From contig JBFWOJ010000019.1 of assembly GCA_050250575.1 (NCBI GenBank), positions 1 to 64,000 on the forward strand: a stretch of DNA of 64,000 nt, given 5' to 3'. The notes under the pieces were generated by a model that was given only the letters and a program-made list of their open reading frames with translations, had not been told where the DNA came from and did not search any database. Position numbers and translations under genes: made by a program. How positions within the stretch are numbered: the first letter of the stretch is position 1; the number at the start of each line of letters is the position of its first letter. Below, piece after piece: positions 9,624 through 18,094 of this stretch. Source of the DNA: SHVO01 sp050250575. GTDB lineage: Bacteria; Pseudomonadota; Alphaproteobacteria; Rhodospirillales; Rhodospirillaceae.

Positions 9624-10922
9624 ATGAAACCCCTCACGATCCTTGTGATCGCCGCAAGCCTCGTCGCATGCGCGGGCGGCGAGGCGATGGATCCGGCCCT
9701 GCAATACGGTCCCAGGCCGCTTTTGCCCGCGCCGAAGTCGAGCCTCATCCCCACCGTCGATATCGCGCCGGCGGTCGGTTGGCCCGATGGCGCGGCGCCG
9801 GCCGCCGCGCCCGGCTTCCGAGTCACCGCCTTCGCCCGCGGGCTCGATCATCCGCGCATGATCTTCGTTCTGCCCAATGGCGACGTCGCGGTCGCGGAGT
9901 CCGCCGCGCCGGGCACCGACGAAGCCAAAGGGCTGAAGGGCTTCTTCATGAAGCTCTTCATGAAGAAGGCGGGCTCGGCCGTGCCCAGCGCAAATCGCAT
10001 CACGCTCTTGCGCGATGCCGACGGCGACGGTGTCGCTGAAACGCGCTCGACCTTTGCCGACCGGCTTTATTCGCCGTTCGGCATGGCGCTCGTGCAAGGA
10101 ACCTTCTACGTCGCCAATGCCGATGCCATTGTTGCGTTTCCTTACGCCGACGGTGCCACCAGCCTTGGCGGCGCGCCGCGGCGCATCTTCGACCTGCCCG
10201 CGCTGCCCCTGAATCACCACTGGACCAAGAACATCGTCGCCAGCCGCGACGGCGCCAGGCTCTACGCCGCGGTCGGCTCCAACAGCAACGTCGCCGAGAA
10301 GGGCATGCAGATCGAAGAGGGCCGCGCCGCCATCTGGGAGATCGACCTTGCGAGCCGGAAGGGCCGGCTCTTCGCCACGGGCCTCCGCAATCCCGTCGGC
10401 ATGGATTGGGAGCCTGCGACCGGGACCCTATGGACCGTCGTCAACGAGCGCGACGAGATCGGCAACGATCTCGTGCCCGATTATATGACCTCGGTGCGCG
10501 ACGGCGGCTTCTACGGCTGGCCGTGGAGTTACTACGGCGCCCATGTCGATGCGCGGGTGAAACCTCAGCGGCCCGACATGGCGGCGAACGCGATCGTGCC
10601 CGATTACGCTCTTGGCTCGCACACCGCTTCGCTTGGACTTGCCTTTTATAATCGCACGGCCTTTCCCGAGAAATACCGGGCCGGCGCGTTCATCGGCCAG
10701 CACGGCTCCTGGAACCGCAAGCCGCCCTCCGGCTACAAGGTCGTGTTCGTGCCGTTCGCGGGCGGGAAGCCCGCCGGTCCGGCCGAGGACATACTCACCG
10801 GCTTCCTCGACGCCGAAGGCAACGCCCGCGGCCGTCCGGTGGGCGTGGCCGTCGACCCCAAAGGTGCGCTCCTGGTGGCTGACGATGTCGGCAACGTCAT
10901 CTGGCGCGTGACGGCGCAGTAA
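9624..10922 (+). CDS. PQQ-dependent sugar dehydrogenase-like lipoprotein (L-sorbosone dehydrogenase family)
   Basis: Six-bladed beta-propeller related to soluble glucose and sorbosone dehydrogenases. Family landmarks are ARGLDHPRMIFVLPNGDVAV near the N-terminus, LNHHWTKNI, GLRNPVGMDWEP, and GQHGSWNRKPPSGYKV near the C-terminus. From ATG 9624 the N-terminus MKPLTILVIAASLVACAGG is a lipoprotein signal with lipobox LVAC, so the mature protein should be lipid-anchored in the periplasm. An earlier in-frame ATG at 9597 would bury this signal. Substrate unknown. It interrupts the usual RNase J to mce order. Confidence 0.75.
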   Translation: MKPLTILVIAASLVACAGGEAMDPALQYGPRPLLPAPKSSLIPTVDIAPAVGWPDGAAPAAAPGFRVTAFARGLDHPRMIFVLPNGDVAVAESAAPGTDEAKGLKGFFMKLFMKKAGSAVPSANRITLLRDADGDGVAETRSTFADRLYSPFGMALVQGTFYVANADAIVAFPYADGATSLGGAPRRIFDLPALPLNHHWTKNIVASRDGARLYAAVGSNSNVAEKGMQIEEGRAAIWEIDLASRKGRLFATGLRNPVGMDWEPATGTLWTVVNERDEIGNDLVPDYMTSVRDGGFYGWPWSYYGAHVDARVKPQRPDMAANAIVPDYALGSHTASLGLAFYNRTAFPEKYRAGAFIGQHGSWNRKPPSGYKVVFVPFAGGKPAGPAEDILTGFLDAEGNARGRPVGVAVDPKGALLVADDVGNVIWRVTAQ

Positions 10923-10937
10923 ATATTTAGGTCTTGA

Positions 10938-11228
10938 TCAAATGTGACGCGGCGCATCCGCTCGCTCGTGCAGGATGCGGATAACCGCAATTCCGTACGC
11001 CGTGATTTGGAAGTAGATCGCGTGGTGCTCGATGTAACGGCGGCAATATCCCCGGCGTATGTGGTCGCAGGCTGCCGCTCCTTGCGGCGCCGCCGCCAGC
11101 TCCGCCAAGGCGCTCTCCAGCATGTCGATGTAGCGTTCCGCCTGCATCTGCCCCCACTGCTGCCGGGTATAGAGCCAGATTTGCTCCAAATCCCGTTCAG
11201 CGGCGGGCGAGAGGCGAAAGCTAGCCAT
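10938..11228 (-). CDS. parE: RelE/ParE family toxin
   Basis: Toxin of a type II toxin-antitoxin pair (96 aa). The pattern RLSPAAERDLEQIWLYTRQQ near the N-terminus, IRRGYCRRYIEHHAIYFQI in the middle and IRILHERADAPRHI at the end is typical of ParE proteins, which poison DNA gyrase in characterised members; the target here is not shown. The start overlaps the end of the antitoxin gene by 8 nt, so translation is coupled. The gene converges with the upstream lipoprotein gene, with 15 nt between stops. Confidence 0.88.
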   Translation of the reverse strand: MASFRLSPAAERDLEQIWLYTRQQWGQMQAERYIDMLESALAELAAAPQGAAACDHIRRGYCRRYIEHHAIYFQITAYGIAVIRILHERADAPRHI

Positions 11229-11457
11229 GCTTGGCGCGCATCTTCTTCTTGAAGGACGAGGCGTCGAAAGCGATCGGTTCTCCGCTATTCTCGCCCTCGA
11301 TCAGCGCGGCGCGAATGACGCCGTTACGCTCTTGTTCGCGGCGGATGAGATCGCGAATACATTCGCTGTCGTTCGTATACTGCCCCGTTTCGATCTGAGC
11401 CTTGATCCACTGATCTTGTTGTTGTGTCAGGGTGATTGTCTTGCGAACGGTCGACAT
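11221..11457 (-). CDS. parD: ParD-like ribbon-helix-helix antitoxin
   Basis: Antitoxin partner of the adjacent toxin (78 aa). The N-terminal RKTITLTQQQDQWIKAQIE is a CopG/ParD ribbon-helix-helix DNA-binding domain. The charged C-terminal tail, rich in acidic residues then ending KKKMRAKHG, is the part that usually wraps the toxin. GAGGAG lies 7 nt before the ATG. It is transcribed first, as in most parDE operons, and a perfect 19-bp palindrome lies 21 bp upstream of the start. Confidence 0.88.
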   Translation of the reverse strand: MSTVRKTITLTQQQDQWIKAQIETGQYTNDSECIRDLIRREQERNGVIRAALIEGENSGEPIAFDASSFKKKMRAKHG

Positions 11458-11477
11458 AAGGACTTCTCCTCAAATAG

Positions 11478-11496
11478 AGTATGATATTATCATACT
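11478..11496. promoter_or_regulatory. Palindromic operator of the parDE operon
   Basis: AGTATGATA-T-TATCATACT is a perfect 9-bp inverted repeat around one central base. On the minus strand it contains TATGATAAT, a plausible -10 region, and it precedes the parD ribosome binding site. Ribbon-helix-helix antitoxins autoregulate by binding such palindromes. Binding itself is inferred. Confidence 0.72.
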
Positions 11497-11586
11497 ATTG
11501 GTGAAATCTGAAGTGCGGACCGTCTTGCGCGCCGTCCCGTGATGGCCCACTTAAAGGTGTGGAATAGCAGCAGTTTTGAGGACTTG

Positions 11587-11997
11587 ATGATCGGCCGTTT
11601 GAACCATGTCGCTATCGCGGTGCCGGATTTGGCGGCAGCGTCGGCCAACTATCGCGACACCTTGGGCGCCAAGGTCTCGGCGCCGCAGGCGCTGCCCGAG
11701 CACGGCGTCACCGTCGTCTTCGTCGAGCTTGCGAACACCAAGATCGAGCTTCTCCATCCGCTCGGCGACAACTCGCCGATCAGGAAGTTTCTCGATACGA
11801 ATCCTGCGGGCGGCATCCATCACGTCAGCTACGAAGTCGACGACATCTATGTTGCCCGCGACAAACTGAAGGCGGCCGGCAAGCGGGTGCTTGGCGACGG
11901 CGAGCCGAAGATCGGCGCCCACGGCACGCCGGTGCTGTTCCTTCATCCGAAGGACTTCAACGGCACGCTGGTCGAGGTCGAAGAGGTAAAGCGTTAA
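11587..11997 (+). CDS. mce: Methylmalonyl-CoA epimerase
   Basis: Interconverts (R)- and (S)-methylmalonyl-CoA in propionyl-CoA catabolism. The 136 aa vicinal-oxygen-chelate protein starts MIGRLNHVAIAVPDL, with the first metal-ligand histidine, and has AGGIHHVSYEVDDI around residues 76-90 and a C-terminal LVEVEEV that supplies the glutamate ligand. The ATG at 11587 has TGAGGA 5 nt upstream; a longer reading frame from 11539 has no family support. In many alphaproteobacteria mce sits between RNase J and proS, as here apart from the inserted genes. Confidence 0.92.
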   Translation: MIGRLNHVAIAVPDLAAASANYRDTLGAKVSAPQALPEHGVTVVFVELANTKIELLHPLGDNSPIRKFLDTNPAGGIHHVSYEVDDIYVARDKLKAAGKRVLGDGEPKIGAHGTPVLFLHPKDFNGTLVEVEEVKR

Positions 11998-12070
11998 TTC
12001 GTTTTCGGGTCGTCCCGGGCGCAGGCTTGGGATCCGGGGTGGGAGCACTGGGGCGAGTTGGAGATGTCCT

Positions 12071-12523
12071 ATGTCTACGGACGCAAAAGAACACGTCGTC
12101 TGCCCCGCCTGCCGGAAGATCAACCGCGTCGCCGCCGAGCGCCTGAGCGCTCATCCCAAGTGCGGGTCCTGCGGCGTCCAACTCTTCCAGACCAAGCCCT
12201 TTGACGTCGATCCTTCCGGCTTCGAGCGCCACACCTCCGCCAATACGATCCCCACGCTTGTCGACGTCTGGGCGCCGTGGTGCGGTCCCTGCCGCACGAT
12301 GGGGCCGATGTACGAACGCGCCGCACGCGAGCTCGAACCGTCCGTGCGCCTGCTCAAACTCAATATGGACAACGCACCCGAGATCGCTGCGCGCTACGGC
12401 ATCCAGGCGGTTCCGACGCTCATGCTCCTCAAAGCAGGCAAACTCATTGCGCAGGAGGCCGGCGCCCGCGATAGCCGGGGCATCGTCGCCTGGACCCGGC
12501 AGAAGCTGGGAATGGCGTTCTAA
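12071..12523 (+). CDS. trxC: Thioredoxin 2 (TrxC)
   Basis: Cytoplasmic thiol-disulfide oxidoreductase with an N-terminal zinc module. Two zinc-ligand pairs are visible, CPAC (residues 14-17) and CGSC (about 34-37). The thioredoxin fold carries APWCGPCRTM with the active-site WCGPC at about residues 73-77 and the cis-proline region AVPTLML. At 150 aa it is the usual TrxC length. In E. coli trxC is induced by oxidative stress; no regulator site was recognised here. It is followed by a 164-nt gap and the chromate transporter. Confidence 0.92.
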   Translation: MSTDAKEHVVCPACRKINRVAAERLSAHPKCGSCGVQLFQTKPFDVDPSGFERHTSANTIPTLVDVWAPWCGPCRTMGPMYERAARELEPSVRLLKLNMDNAPEIAARYGIQAVPTLMLLKAGKLIAQEAGARDSRGIVAWTRQKLGMAF

Positions 12524-12690
12524 TCGCGCGAGGGGTCGGCGTGACGTTTCCGTCCTTGAAGTCCGTGCCGCTCGGCAGCTTGCAATCCCGCTGCAGGCCA
12601 TACTAGACTTTTCATACCGGGGGCCCCGGCAGCCTCCCCGCTTTCTCAGACGCCCCGCGCGTCCAAGTGCTGTCCTAATCTCCAGGCGTG

Positions 12691-14106
12691 ATGTCCTGGC
12701 TGATAGGGCATGGCTTGAACACCGTGAGAAACACAGTCCCTTATTCACCGCGCCTTGCGAACGTCTCGTTCGCTGAAGCGATTCGTGTGTGGGCGCGAAT
12801 CGGCATCCTCAGCTTCGGCGGACCGGCCGGCCAGATCGCGCTCATGCACCGCGAGCTGGTGGAGCAGCGGCGCTGGATCAGCGACGGGCGGTTCTTGCAC
12901 GCCCTCAACTACTGCATGCTGTTGCCCGGGCCCGAGGCCCAGCAGCTGGCCACCTATATCGGCTGGCTCATGCATCGCACGGCGGGCGGGCTCGTCGCCG
13001 GCCTCTTGTTCGTGCTTCCGGGATTTGTGACCATCCTCGCGCTCAGCGCCGTCTATGTCGCCTTCGGCAATGTCCCTTGGCTGGGCGCCGTATTCTTCGG
13101 CTTGAAGGCCGCGGTCCTTGCGATCGTCATCGAGGCGCTCGTGCGCATCGGCAAGCGCGCACTGCGCAACGGGGTGATGATCGCGCTCGCCGGCGCGGCG
13201 TTCGTCGCGATCTATTTCCTGAAGGCGCCCTTTCCTCTCATCGTCGCGGCCGCGGCGGCGTTCGGTCTGATCGCGCAGCGCTTCGCCCCGAACCTCATCC
13301 CTGCGCCGCTCTTACGGCGCGGGGAGGCCGGAGAGGGTTACCTTGTCGATCGTCTTATCTCCGAAAGCAGATTGCCCCATATCGCTCCGGATACGGGGCG
13401 CACGATCGTCACGGGTTTGCTCTGGCTTTCGATCTGGGTCCTGCCCATCGCGTTGACGTCCATCGCCTTCGGCCCAGGGCATTTTTTCACCCGGCTCGGG
13501 GTCTTTTTCAGCAAGGCGGCGATCGTCACGTTCGGCGGCGCCTACTCCGTGCTCGCCTATGTCGCGCAGCAGGTGGTGGAGGTCTATGGCTGGGTGACAG
13601 CCGGCGAAATGCTCGACGGCCTCGCCCTCGCGGAAACCACGCCCGGGCCGTTGATCATGGTCGTGCAGTTCGTGGGTTACCTTGCTTCCACCCGCTTCGA
13701 GGGGGCGCTGGGTCCGCTGGCGGCGGGCGTGACGGGTTCGATCATCACCACGTGGGTCACCTTCGCGCCGTGCTTCCTCTGGATCTTCGTCGGCGCGCCG
13801 TACATCGAGACTCTGATCGGCAACCGCTGGCTCAATGCCGCGCTCTCCAGCATTACGGCCGCGGTCGTCGGCGTCATTCTCAATCTCTCGGTCTGGTTCG
13901 CGGTCCACACGCTGTTTCGCAATGTGCGCGAAGTGGATGACGGCCTGTTCAGGTTCTCGGCGCCGGAATTCCTCAGCATCGACCCCGTCTCCCTCTTGAT
14001 CGCGCTGGGCAGTGCGCTCGCGCTCCTGCGTTTTCATGTGGGCGTCACGAAGGTCCTGGCTGCGGCGGCCGCCGTCGGACTTGTATGGCGCTTCCTGCTT
14101 GCTTGA
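12691..14106 (+). CDS. chrA: Chromate efflux transporter ChrA (two-domain form)
   Basis: Membrane transporter of the CHR family, expected to export chromate. The 471 aa protein contains two homologous CHR halves. The first carries IGILSFGGPAGQIALMHREL and NYCMLLPGPEAQQLATYIGW (residues about 29-90); the second starts with FFSKAAIVTFGGAYSVLAYV and has LALAETTPGPLIMVVQFVGY. About ten membrane segments are predicted by eye. A GTG at 12688 immediately precedes the chosen ATG. Only a stub of the usual chrB partner remains downstream. Confidence 0.9.
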   Translation: MSWLIGHGLNTVRNTVPYSPRLANVSFAEAIRVWARIGILSFGGPAGQIALMHRELVEQRRWISDGRFLHALNYCMLLPGPEAQQLATYIGWLMHRTAGGLVAGLLFVLPGFVTILALSAVYVAFGNVPWLGAVFFGLKAAVLAIVIEALVRIGKRALRNGVMIALAGAAFVAIYFLKAPFPLIVAAAAAFGLIAQRFAPNLIPAPLLRRGEAGEGYLVDRLISESRLPHIAPDTGRTIVTGLLWLSIWVLPIALTSIAFGPGHFFTRLGVFFSKAAIVTFGGAYSVLAYVAQQVVEVYGWVTAGEMLDGLALAETTPGPLIMVVQFVGYLASTRFEGALGPLAAGVTGSIITTWVTFAPCFLWIFVGAPYIETLIGNRWLNAALSSITAAVVGVILNLSVWFAVHTLFRNVREVDDGLFRFSAPEFLSIDPVSLLIALGSALALLRFHVGVTKVLAAAAAVGLVWRFLLA

Positions 14107-14116
14107 GGAGGGACAC

Positions 14117-14233
14117 ATGAAATGGGTCACGCGCCGCCGCCCCAAGATCGACCGTATCGCCTGTCCGTGGCTCGTCAAGGTCGCTCTTCCGGGACCCCGG
14201 TGGCGGCGACTTTTGGCCGCGCTTCGCCTATAA
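14117..14233 (+). pseudogene. chrB: Truncated chromate resistance protein ChrB remnant
   Basis: The reading frame begins MKWVTRRRPKIDRIACPWLV, the hallmark N-terminus of the ChrB-type chromate resistance domain, with a good ribosome binding site (GAGGAGG) 7 nt before the ATG and 10 nt after chrA. After about 21 residues the similarity stops and the frame ends 17 codons later. The rest of the gene (roughly 130 or more codons) is missing. A deletion has joined the stub to the region upstream of the next gene. Confidence 0.72.
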
Positions 14234-14240
14234 TCGGCCG

Positions 14241-14714
14241 ATGCACCGCGCCGCCTTCGTTCTCATCGCGCTCGCCGGCACGCCCACGGCCGCCGCCGAA
14301 ACCTTCACGATCTCCACGGCCGACTGCCGCGCCCTGGTCGCGCATTCACCGCGCGCCGACGTGACTTATCAGGGCGGCGTGGACGTGCGCGGGAAACCCG
14401 TTGTCCCTGCCGATCTCAACGCCGGCAGCGCCATTGACCTGCCGGCCTTTATCGACATCCCGCTCACTGTCGATGTTGCGCGGCGCCTTCGCGGCGAGGG
14501 CGCGCCGGCCAAGCCCGCCGACGTTTTAGGTTCGCGCCGCGGCATCGAAGGGAAGGCGGCCCTTGGAACCCTCACCATTAAGGGAAGCGACGCCTTCTGG
14601 AACGGCGAACCGCTCGCGGCCCAGGACGAGATCCTTATGGCCGAGGCCTGTCGGTCCTCCTTACGCGCGCGAGGAATTGTCCTCCCCGAGACGAAACCGG
14701 AAGGCGCCAAGTAG
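14241..14714 (+). CDS. Putative periplasmic protein of unknown function
   Basis: A 157 aa protein with an N-terminal signal peptide (MHRAAFVLIALAGTPTAAAE, cleavage likely after AAA) and no transmembrane helices after it. Two cysteines (one near mature position 12, one near 135) could form a disulfide. The mature part has segments such as VTYQGGVDVRGKPVVPADLN and LTIKGSDAFWNGEPLAAQDE. I do not recognise a named family. A TATAAT hexamer lies in the chrB stub just upstream, so the gene may have its own promoter. Confidence 0.7.
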   Translation: MHRAAFVLIALAGTPTAAAETFTISTADCRALVAHSPRADVTYQGGVDVRGKPVVPADLNAGSAIDLPAFIDIPLTVDVARRLRGEGAPAKPADVLGSRRGIEGKAALGTLTIKGSDAFWNGEPLAAQDEILMAEACRSSLRARGIVLPETKPEGAK

Positions 14715-14791
14715 CGTTGTAACCGGCCCTCGATTGCCTAAGTCAGCCCTATCCCCTATGGTCCAGCCCCTCTATTGGACTAAGGATTCCT

Positions 14792-16108
14792 ATGCGTCTT
14801 TCGCGCTTTTTCGCCCCCACCCTGAAGGAAAATCCCACCGAGGCCCAGGTCATCTCGCACCGCCTCATGCTGCGTGCGGGGATGATCCGTCAGCACACCG
14901 CCGGCATCTACAACTGGCTGCCGCTGGGCACGAAAGTGCTGCAGAACGTCGCGCGCATCGTGCGCGAGGAACAGGATGCCGCCGGCGCGCAGGAGATCAT
15001 CATGCCGACCATCCAGTCGGCCGACCTGTGGCGGGAAAGCGGGCGTTATGACGACTACGGCGCCGAGATGCTGCGCATCAAGGACCGTCATGAGCGCGAC
15101 ATGCTCTACGGCCCGACCCACGAAGAGGTCGTGACCGACATTTTCCGCACCAATCTCAAGAGCTATCGCGATCTCCCGAAGAACCTCTATCAGATCAATT
15201 GGAAGTTCCGCGACGAGGTGCGGCCGCGCTTCGGCCTCATGCGCGGGCGCGAGTTCCTCATGAAGGACGCCTATTCCTTCGATCTGGACTACAACGCCGC
15301 GCGTCACAGCTACAACCAGATGATCGTCGCCTACCTACGCACTTTCGCCCGTATGGGGCTGCGCGCGATCCCGATGGCCGCGGAATCCGGTCCCATCGGC
15401 GGCACGCTCTCTCATGAATTCATCGTGCTCGCCGACACCGGCGAGAGCGCGGTCTATTGTCACAAGGCGTATCTCGATAAGCCGATCCCCGAGCATGTGA
15501 ACTACGAGGCGGACCTCTCCCAGATCGTCGCCGACTGGACCAGCCTTTACGCCGCTGCCGACGACAAACACGATCCGAAGAAAGCTGAGGAGCTTGGTGC
15601 CGACCTCATCCAGGCCCGCGGCATCGAGGTCGGCCACACCTTTTATCTCGGCAAGAAGTACTCGACGGCGCTTGGCGCCAAGGTCGTCGGCCCCGATGGG
15701 AACCAGGTTGAGGTCGAGATGGGGTGCTACGGCATCGGCGTTTCGCGTTGCGTCGCCGCCATCATCGAAGCCTCGCATGACGAGAATGGCATTGTATGGC
15801 CCGACAGCGTCGCACCGTTCCATGTCGGCATCATCAACCTCAAGGTCGGCGACAAGGCCTGCGACGAAGCTTGCGAGAAGCTTCATCGTGCGTTGCGCTC
15901 GCAAGGCTGCGATGCGCTCTATGACGACCGCGACGAACGCGCGGGCGTGAAGTTCGCGGACATGGACCTGATCGGGATCCCCTGGCAGATCGTCGTGGGC
16001 CCCAAAGGCGTCGCCAAAGGGATGGTCGAGCTCAAGCGCAGGGCCACCGGGGCGAAGGAAGAGCTCAGCCTCGAAAGCGCCGTCTCCAAACTGTCGGTGA
16101 CGCTCTGA
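14792..16108 (+). CDS. proS: Prolyl-tRNA synthetase
   Basis: Class II aminoacyl-tRNA synthetase that charges tRNA-Pro. At 438 aa it is the short alphaproteobacterial form, lacking the editing (INS) domain between motifs 2 and 3. YGPTHEEVVTD, motif 2 FRDEVRPRFGLMRGREFLMK and motif 3 GCYGIGVSRCVAAIIE are all present, followed by the anticodon-binding domain starting VAPFHVGIINL. The stop overlaps the lolC/E start (TGATG), as in the conserved proS-lolC-lolD order. Confidence 0.96.
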   Translation: MRLSRFFAPTLKENPTEAQVISHRLMLRAGMIRQHTAGIYNWLPLGTKVLQNVARIVREEQDAAGAQEIIMPTIQSADLWRESGRYDDYGAEMLRIKDRHERDMLYGPTHEEVVTDIFRTNLKSYRDLPKNLYQINWKFRDEVRPRFGLMRGREFLMKDAYSFDLDYNAARHSYNQMIVAYLRTFARMGLRAIPMAAESGPIGGTLSHEFIVLADTGESAVYCHKAYLDKPIPEHVNYEADLSQIVADWTSLYAAADDKHDPKKAEELGADLIQARGIEVGHTFYLGKKYSTALGAKVVGPDGNQVEVEMGCYGIGVSRCVAAIIEASHDENGIVWPDSVAPFHVGIINLKVGDKACDEACEKLHRALRSQGCDALYDDRDERAGVKFADMDLIGIPWQIVVGPKGVAKGMVELKRRATGAKEELSLESAVSKLSVTL

Positions 16109-17355
16109 TGATCTTCGGGCCCTTCGAACGGCTGGTGGCGCTGCGCTACCTGCGCTCGCGCCGCAAGGAGGGGTTCGTCTCGGTCATCGCCGGCTTTTCC
16201 GTCATCGGGATTGCGCTCGGGGTCGCCACCCTGATTATCGTCATGGCGGTGATGAATGGCTTCCGCGAGGACATCTTTTCGCGCATCCTCGGCGTCAACG
16301 GCCATATCGAAGTCACCAGTCTTTCGCGCTCGATTACCGAGTACGAAGCCAAGGTCGAGGCCATAAAGAAAATCCCCGGCGTCACCTCGGTCTCGCCCGT
16401 GGTCATCGGCCAGGTGATGGCCAGCGCCAACGGCTATCACTTAGGCGCCCTGGTGCGCGGCGTGCCCGGCCTCGACCTTTTCAACACGCCCTGGATCTCC
16501 GACCACATCGTCGAAGGTTCGCTCTCGCCGGTGATCGACAACAAGTCCATCGCCATCGGCTACCGCATGGCCGCCCACTTCGGTATCGAGGCCGAAAAAG
16601 ACCTCACCCTCATCTCGCCGAACGGCAACGTCACCGCCTTCGGCACCGTGCCGCGCCAGGCGACCTATCCCGTCGGCGCCGTATTCAACGTCGGCATGAC
16701 CGAGTTCGACGGCTCGGTCATCTTCATGCCGCTGCCCATGGCGCAGCTCTATTTCCGCTATCCCGACGCCGTCACCAACCTCGAGATCAAAGTCGATAAC
16801 CCCGATAACGCGCGGCAGATCGCCGAACAGGTCAAGGACACCTTGGGGCAGGGCTACCGCGTGCTCTCCTGGGAGCAGACCAACGAGGTCTTCTTCAACG
16901 TGCTCCAGGTCGAGCGCAACGTGATGTTCATGATACTGTCGATCATCATCCTCGTGGCCGCCTTCAACATCATCTCGGGCCTGATCATGCTGGTGAAGGA
17001 CAAGGGCAGCGATATCGCCATCCTGCGCACCATGGGCGCCACCTCGGGCATGATCATGCGCATCTTCTTCATGACCGGCGCCAGCGTCGGATTCACCGGC
17101 ACCTTGCTCGGCTTCGGTCTCGGTGTGCTGGTGTGCGAGAACATCGAGTCCATCCGCCGCGGCGTCGAGAAGCTGCTCGGTACCGAGCTCTTCAATGCCG
17201 AGCTCTATTATCTCACCCAGATGCCGGCCTCGATGCGGTGGAGCGAGACCATCGCCGTGCTCCTGATGTCCATCGGCCTCTCGTTCCTCGCCACCCTTTA
17301 TCCCTCGTGGCGTGCCGCCAAGACCGATCCCGTCGAGGCGCTGCGCTATGAGTGA
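16108..17355 (+). CDS. lolC: Lipoprotein-releasing ABC transporter permease (LolC/LolE type)
   Basis: Inner-membrane permease that, with LolD, extracts outer-membrane lipoproteins and hands them to LolA. The 415 aa protein begins ERLVALRYLRSRRKEGFVSV, a LolC/E signature, followed by the first helix, a large periplasmic domain (about residues 50-260) and three C-terminal helices of the FtsX fold. One permease gene is present, as usual in alphaproteobacteria, where it presumably forms a homodimer. It overlaps lolD by 8 nt. Confidence 0.94.
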   Translation: MIFGPFERLVALRYLRSRRKEGFVSVIAGFSVIGIALGVATLIIVMAVMNGFREDIFSRILGVNGHIEVTSLSRSITEYEAKVEAIKKIPGVTSVSPVVIGQVMASANGYHLGALVRGVPGLDLFNTPWISDHIVEGSLSPVIDNKSIAIGYRMAAHFGIEAEKDLTLISPNGNVTAFGTVPRQATYPVGAVFNVGMTEFDGSVIFMPLPMAQLYFRYPDAVTNLEIKVDNPDNARQIAEQVKDTLGQGYRVLSWEQTNEVFFNVLQVERNVMFMILSIIILVAAFNIISGLIMLVKDKGSDIAILRTMGATSGMIMRIFFMTGASVGFTGTLLGFGLGVLVCENIESIRRGVEKLLGTELFNAELYYLTQMPASMRWSETIAVLLMSIGLSFLATLYPSWRAAKTDPVEALRYE

Positions 17356-18028
17356 GTTTGCGCTCCAGCTGCGCGGGATCGAGCGCACGTATCGTCAGGG
17401 AGATTCGGCGCTCCACGTGCTGCGCGGCGCGGATCTCGCGATCAAACGCGGTGAAGTGGTCGCCCTGGTCGGCCCGTCGGGAGCAGGGAAATCTACCCTG
17501 CTCCATGTCGCCGGGCTGCTCGAGCTGCCGGACGCGGGCGAGGTTTTCATCGACGGCCATCCGTGCAATGCCCTCGGCGATGATCGGCGCACGGAGCTTC
17601 GCCGCGCCCATCTCGGCTTCGTCTATCAGTTCCACCATCTGCTGCCGGAATTCTCCGCGGAAGAGAATATCGTCGTGCCGCAGATGATCTCCGGCACGCC
17701 CAAACAGCGCGCGAGTGAGCGGGCGATGGAGCTCCTTAACTCCCTCGGTCTCGGCGCTCGCGCCGATCACCGTCCGGGCATGCTGTCCGGCGGCGAGCAG
17801 CAAAGAGTCGCGATCGCCCGGGCGCTGGCGAACAAGCCGGCGCTGCTGCTCGCCGACGAGCCGACCGGCAATCTCGATCCCGATACCTCCGACGGCGTCT
17901 TCGCCCAGCTCATCAGCCTCTCGCGTCAGCACGGCCTCGCCGCGCTCATCGCCACGCACAATCCCGCGCTCGCCGCGCGCATGGACCGCACCGTTCGCCT
18001 CGAGCACGGGCTTCTGACGACGGTCTGA
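17348..18028 (+). CDS. lolD: Lipoprotein-releasing ABC transporter ATP-binding protein LolD
   Basis: ATPase of the LolCDE complex (226 aa). Walker A GPSGAGKS is at about residues 41-48, the Q-loop is YQFHHLLPEF, the signature is LSGGEQQRVAIARAL and Walker B is ALLLADEPTGNLD. The ATG at 17348 lies inside the end of the permease gene, giving the usual N-terminus MSEFALQLRGIERTYRQG. The gene is followed by a GC-rich hairpin and a convergent gene. Confidence 0.96.
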   Translation: MSEFALQLRGIERTYRQGDSALHVLRGADLAIKRGEVVALVGPSGAGKSTLLHVAGLLELPDAGEVFIDGHPCNALGDDRRTELRRAHLGFVYQFHHLLPEFSAEENIVVPQMISGTPKQRASERAMELLNSLGLGARADHRPGMLSGGEQQRVAIARALANKPALLLADEPTGNLDPDTSDGVFAQLISLSRQHGLAALIATHNPALAARMDRTVRLEHGLLTTV

Positions 18029-18032
18029 GTAA

Positions 18033-18056
18033 CCCTCTCCCGCCTGCGCGAGAGGG
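18033..18056. repeat. GC-rich hairpin between convergent lolD and unknown gene
   Basis: CCCTCTC (18033-18039) pairs with GAGAGGG (18050-18056), followed by a G-rich trailer ending in GAGGGGCTTCAC. It resembles the element at 141-163 in layout: stem, GATGGGAGGG-type trailer, then a CTTCAC or GAAGCC end. It may act as a bidirectional transcription block between the converging genes, but there is no T-run. Confidence 0.5.
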
Positions 18057-18094
18057 CCGGCCCCGTTTGCGAAGCGATGGGAGGGTGAGGGGCT

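Noticed and set aside
12011..12040. Hairpin CCCGG...CCGGG with GGATCC between mce and trxC
   Set aside because: The stem is only 5 bp and the match to the repeat family at 59.2 kb is limited to a few bases, so it was not listed as a repeat.
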